From Methylovulum miyakonense HT12 (GTDB lineage Bacteria; Pseudomonadota; Gammaproteobacteria; Methylococcales; Methylomonadaceae): a DNA stretch of 64,000 nt. Positions 62,369 through 64,000 of this stretch are shown here, piece after piece (position 1 is the first letter of the stretch; each line of letters starts with the position of its first letter). A model generated the notes under the pieces. That model had not been told where the DNA came from. It saw only the letters and a program-made list of their open reading frames with translations, and searched no databases. Location of the stretch: assembly GCF_000384075.1 (NCBI RefSeq), contig NZ_KB913025.1:1999551-2063550 (forward strand), given 5' to 3'. The position numbers were made by a program, and so were the translations under genes.

Positions 62369-63172
62369 CTATCGGTGAGCTAGGAGAAAATTACGTAATG
62401 GCGGCAAGTTCTCTAATTCTGTTTCGGTCGTTTCATCTTTTAGGTTTACCCCTGACAATTCCAATTTTTCCGCTTCGGCGATTAAAAAGAGCAGTTTTTT
62501 TAATGCTTGGGCATAACTTAAGCCATTGTGATGGATATTGGAAATGCAATTGCGGTCGGCATCGGTGCTGAGGCCAGATTTGGCCTGGTAGGTGAAATAA
62601 ATGCCCATGCTGTCCGGCGAGCTTAGGCCAGGGCGTTCGCCGATTAGGACTATGCACAACCGTGCCGTGAAAGCTTCGGCAATCGCATCGCCAACGGCGA
62701 CACGCCCGTGCTTGACTAGGCAAACGGGCGGGATTTGGTAGTTGTTGTTTTGCAGTTCCGGCAGCAATAAGTTTAAAAATGGCCCGGCGTGATGGGCGAT
62801 GGCGGTGGATGACAAACCATCGGCAACCACTACAACGGCATCGGCGGGTGATAACGCGTGGTTTTTTAAGCATTTTTGCGAAGAGGGGCTTAACAATCTC
62901 CCCAAATCAGGCCGTTGTAAATACAAGCGTTGGTTTTCCGCTTGGCTTTGTAAAGTTAAAGAGTCAATGCCGTTTGCTGCCAAACGTCCGGCAAGTTCGG
63001 TAAAATCCAGCGGGATATTCACCGCATCCCGCGCCAAGGCATGGGCGAGTTGGAAGTCCAAACAGGCCTGGGTCGGCAAACTCATCCCCGCGCGGCCTAA
63101 GGCAATACGCGCGGCGGTGAATTGGTTTAAGGATTGCCAAGGGTCTGGAGTGATTTGCAGTGGGTCGCTCAT
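62369..63172 (-). CDS. eutC: Ethanolamine ammonia-lyase small subunit
   Basis: This 267-residue protein matches EutC, which with EutB forms the adenosylcobalamin-dependent lyase that makes acetaldehyde and ammonia from ethanolamine. Landmarks are DPWQSLNQFTAARIALGRAG, VADGLSSTAIAHH, LIGERPGLSSPDSMGIYFTY and SNIHHNGLSYAQAL. It follows eutB after 63 bases. None of the microcompartment or regulatory eut genes appear in this window, as in many simple eutBC operons. Confidence 0.93.
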   Translation of the reverse strand: MSDPLQITPDPWQSLNQFTAARIALGRAGMSLPTQACLDFQLAHALARDAVNIPLDFTELAGRLAANGIDSLTLQSQAENQRLYLQRPDLGRLLSPSSQKCLKNHALSPADAVVVVADGLSSTAIAHHAGPFLNLLLPELQNNNYQIPPVCLVKHGRVAVGDAIAEAFTARLCIVLIGERPGLSSPDSMGIYFTYQAKSGLSTDADRNCISNIHHNGLSYAQALKKLLFLIAEAEKLELSGVNLKDETTETELENLPPLRNFLLAHR

Positions 63173-63235
63173 GGCTGGCTGGGAGTAGAAATTGTCAGTG
63201 TTGAAATGGGGGCCAAAAACTTGTTTTTGGCACCC

Positions 63236-64000
63236 TTATTTTGAACCGTTCGCAGGCAAAATGCCCGTACCGCCAAATAGCGCAGGAATTCCTTGCCGCA
63301 TCAATTGGTTATCCGCATTAAATATCTGATGCTGTTGCAGCCATTGCTCAAACTCCGGCGCAGGACGCAAACCTAAAACTTGCCGCACATACAAGGCATC
63401 ATGGAAGGAGGTCGATTGGTAATTCAACATGACATCATCCGCGCCTGGCACCCCCATGATGAACGTGCCGCCAGCCACGGCAAACTGCGTCAGCAATATG
63501 TCCATATCATCTTGGTCAGCTTCGGCGTGGTTGGTGTAACAGACATCGCAGCCCATCGGCAGGCCGAGCAATTTGCCGCAAAAATGGTCTTCCAAGCCAG
63601 CGCGGATGATTTGTTTGCCGTCGTATAAATATTCCGGGCCGATAAAGCCGACCACCGTGTTGACCAGCAAAGGCTTGAATTGCCGCGCCACCGCATACGC
63701 CCGCGCTTCGCAGGTTTGCTGGTCTAAGCCTTCGTGGGCGTTGGCGGATAAGGCACTGCCTTGTCCGGTTTCGAAATACATGCAGTTGTCGCCGACCGTA
63801 CCTCTGTTTAGATTCAAAGCCATTGCCTGGGCTTCTTGCAACATCGCTAAATTGACACCGAAACTATCATTTGCCTTTTGGGTTCCGGCGATGGATTGGA
63901 ACACCAAATCCACAGGTGCACCTTGTTCCATCGCCTTCATGGTGGTGGTGACATGCGCCAACACACAGGCTTGGGTGGGGATTTGATAACGTTCGATGAC
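63236..64000 (-). CDS. eutB: Ethanolamine ammonia-lyase large subunit, 5' end outside window
   Basis: The frame is open from the TGA side at 63236 to base 64000, about 254 codons; the N-terminal part of the ~460-residue protein is beyond the edge. The visible C-terminal two-thirds has the TIM-barrel segments NCMYFETGQGSALSANAH, GFIGPEYLYDGKQIIRAGLEDHFCGKLLGLPMG and CYTNHAEADQDDMD, which bind substrate and B12. The apparent ATG-less start at 63964 is a GTG inside the gene. Confidence 0.93.
   Translation of the reverse strand, partial: VIERYQIPTQACVLAHVTTTMKAMEQGAPVDLVFQSIAGTQKANDSFGVNLAMLQEAQAMALNLNRGTVGDNCMYFETGQGSALSANAHEGLDQQTCEARAYAVARQFKPLLVNTVVGFIGPEYLYDGKQIIRAGLEDHFCGKLLGLPMGCDVCYTNHAEADQDDMDILLTQFAVAGGTFIMGVPGADDVMLNYQSTSFHDALYVRQVLGLRPAPEFEQWLQQHQIFNADNQLMRQGIPALFGGTGILPANGSK

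Overview
This 64 kb window is chromosomal DNA from a gammaproteobacterium, most likely a type I methanotroph (Methylococcaceae/Methylomonadaceae). No methane-oxidation gene is visible, so this is an inference. It rests on hopanoid genes hpnG and hpnO, a copC-copD pair next to them, a pabB gene overlapping an amino-acid-kinase gene that resembles the methylofuran enzyme MfnE, a Pseudomonas-style minor-pilin operon and xseB-ispA. Base composition is moderate. dxs and the DUF2130 gene use far more C or G in third positions, while an AAA ATPase and a cysteine hydrolase are AT-rich.

Layout. 1-6.1 kb: hpnG (5' end cut), then a tight hpnO-copC-copD-dxs run. 6.6-15 kb (minus): fimT-pilV-pilW-pilX-pilY1-pilE, the type IV pilus tip and minor pilin set; PilY1 carries a PA14 insertion and long polyglycine tracts. 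15.4-16.5 kb (minus): xseB-ispA. 16.8-21.9 kb: a small secreted protein, a 1093-residue VanZ-VanZ-VanZ/O-antigen-ligase composite membrane protein, and a beta-helix protein. 22.1-28 kb (minus): a heavy-metal RND efflux operon (outer membrane factor, adaptor, pump, DUF3240). 29.3-36.6 kb: an overlapping run of cytochrome P450, GH3-family adenylating enzyme, an MFS transporter fused to an aldehyde dehydrogenase, and an MpaB/DUF2236 oxygenase, followed by a STAS protein. This run is my best candidate for an undescribed oxidative pathway. 36.7-39.4 kb: a small lipoprotein, then mtnB-mtnD-mtnC (methionine salvage) downstream of a mazEF-like module. 39.7-41.4 kb: DUF475 membrane protein and ssb. 41.8-47.5 kb: a second RND efflux operon. 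47.7-51.3 kb: small unknowns, pabB, MfnE-like kinase, DUF2959, a lipoprotein. 51.6-54.9 kb: two overlapping dynamin/YfjP-like GTPases. 55-60.3 kb: DUF2130 protein, a zinc-hook AAA ATPase of RloC type bracketed by REP palindromes, a RAYT transposase, a broken brnT toxin gene and a cysteine hydrolase. 60.7-64 kb (minus): eutB (5' end cut)-eutC, then lipB-lipA.

Repeats. Four families of small non-coding elements are visible: (1) two near-identical 149/159 bp copies, in opposite orientation 54 kb apart, with 12-bp ends and 6-bp direct repeats at each insertion site; (2) three copies of a ~160 bp palindromic element around the first RND operon and the P450 gene; (3) REP/REPIN palindromes around the RAYT gene and the AAA ATPase; (4) a 207 bp element with 19-bp terminal inverted repeats in front of the second RND operon. 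I saw no tRNA, rRNA or CRISPR array.
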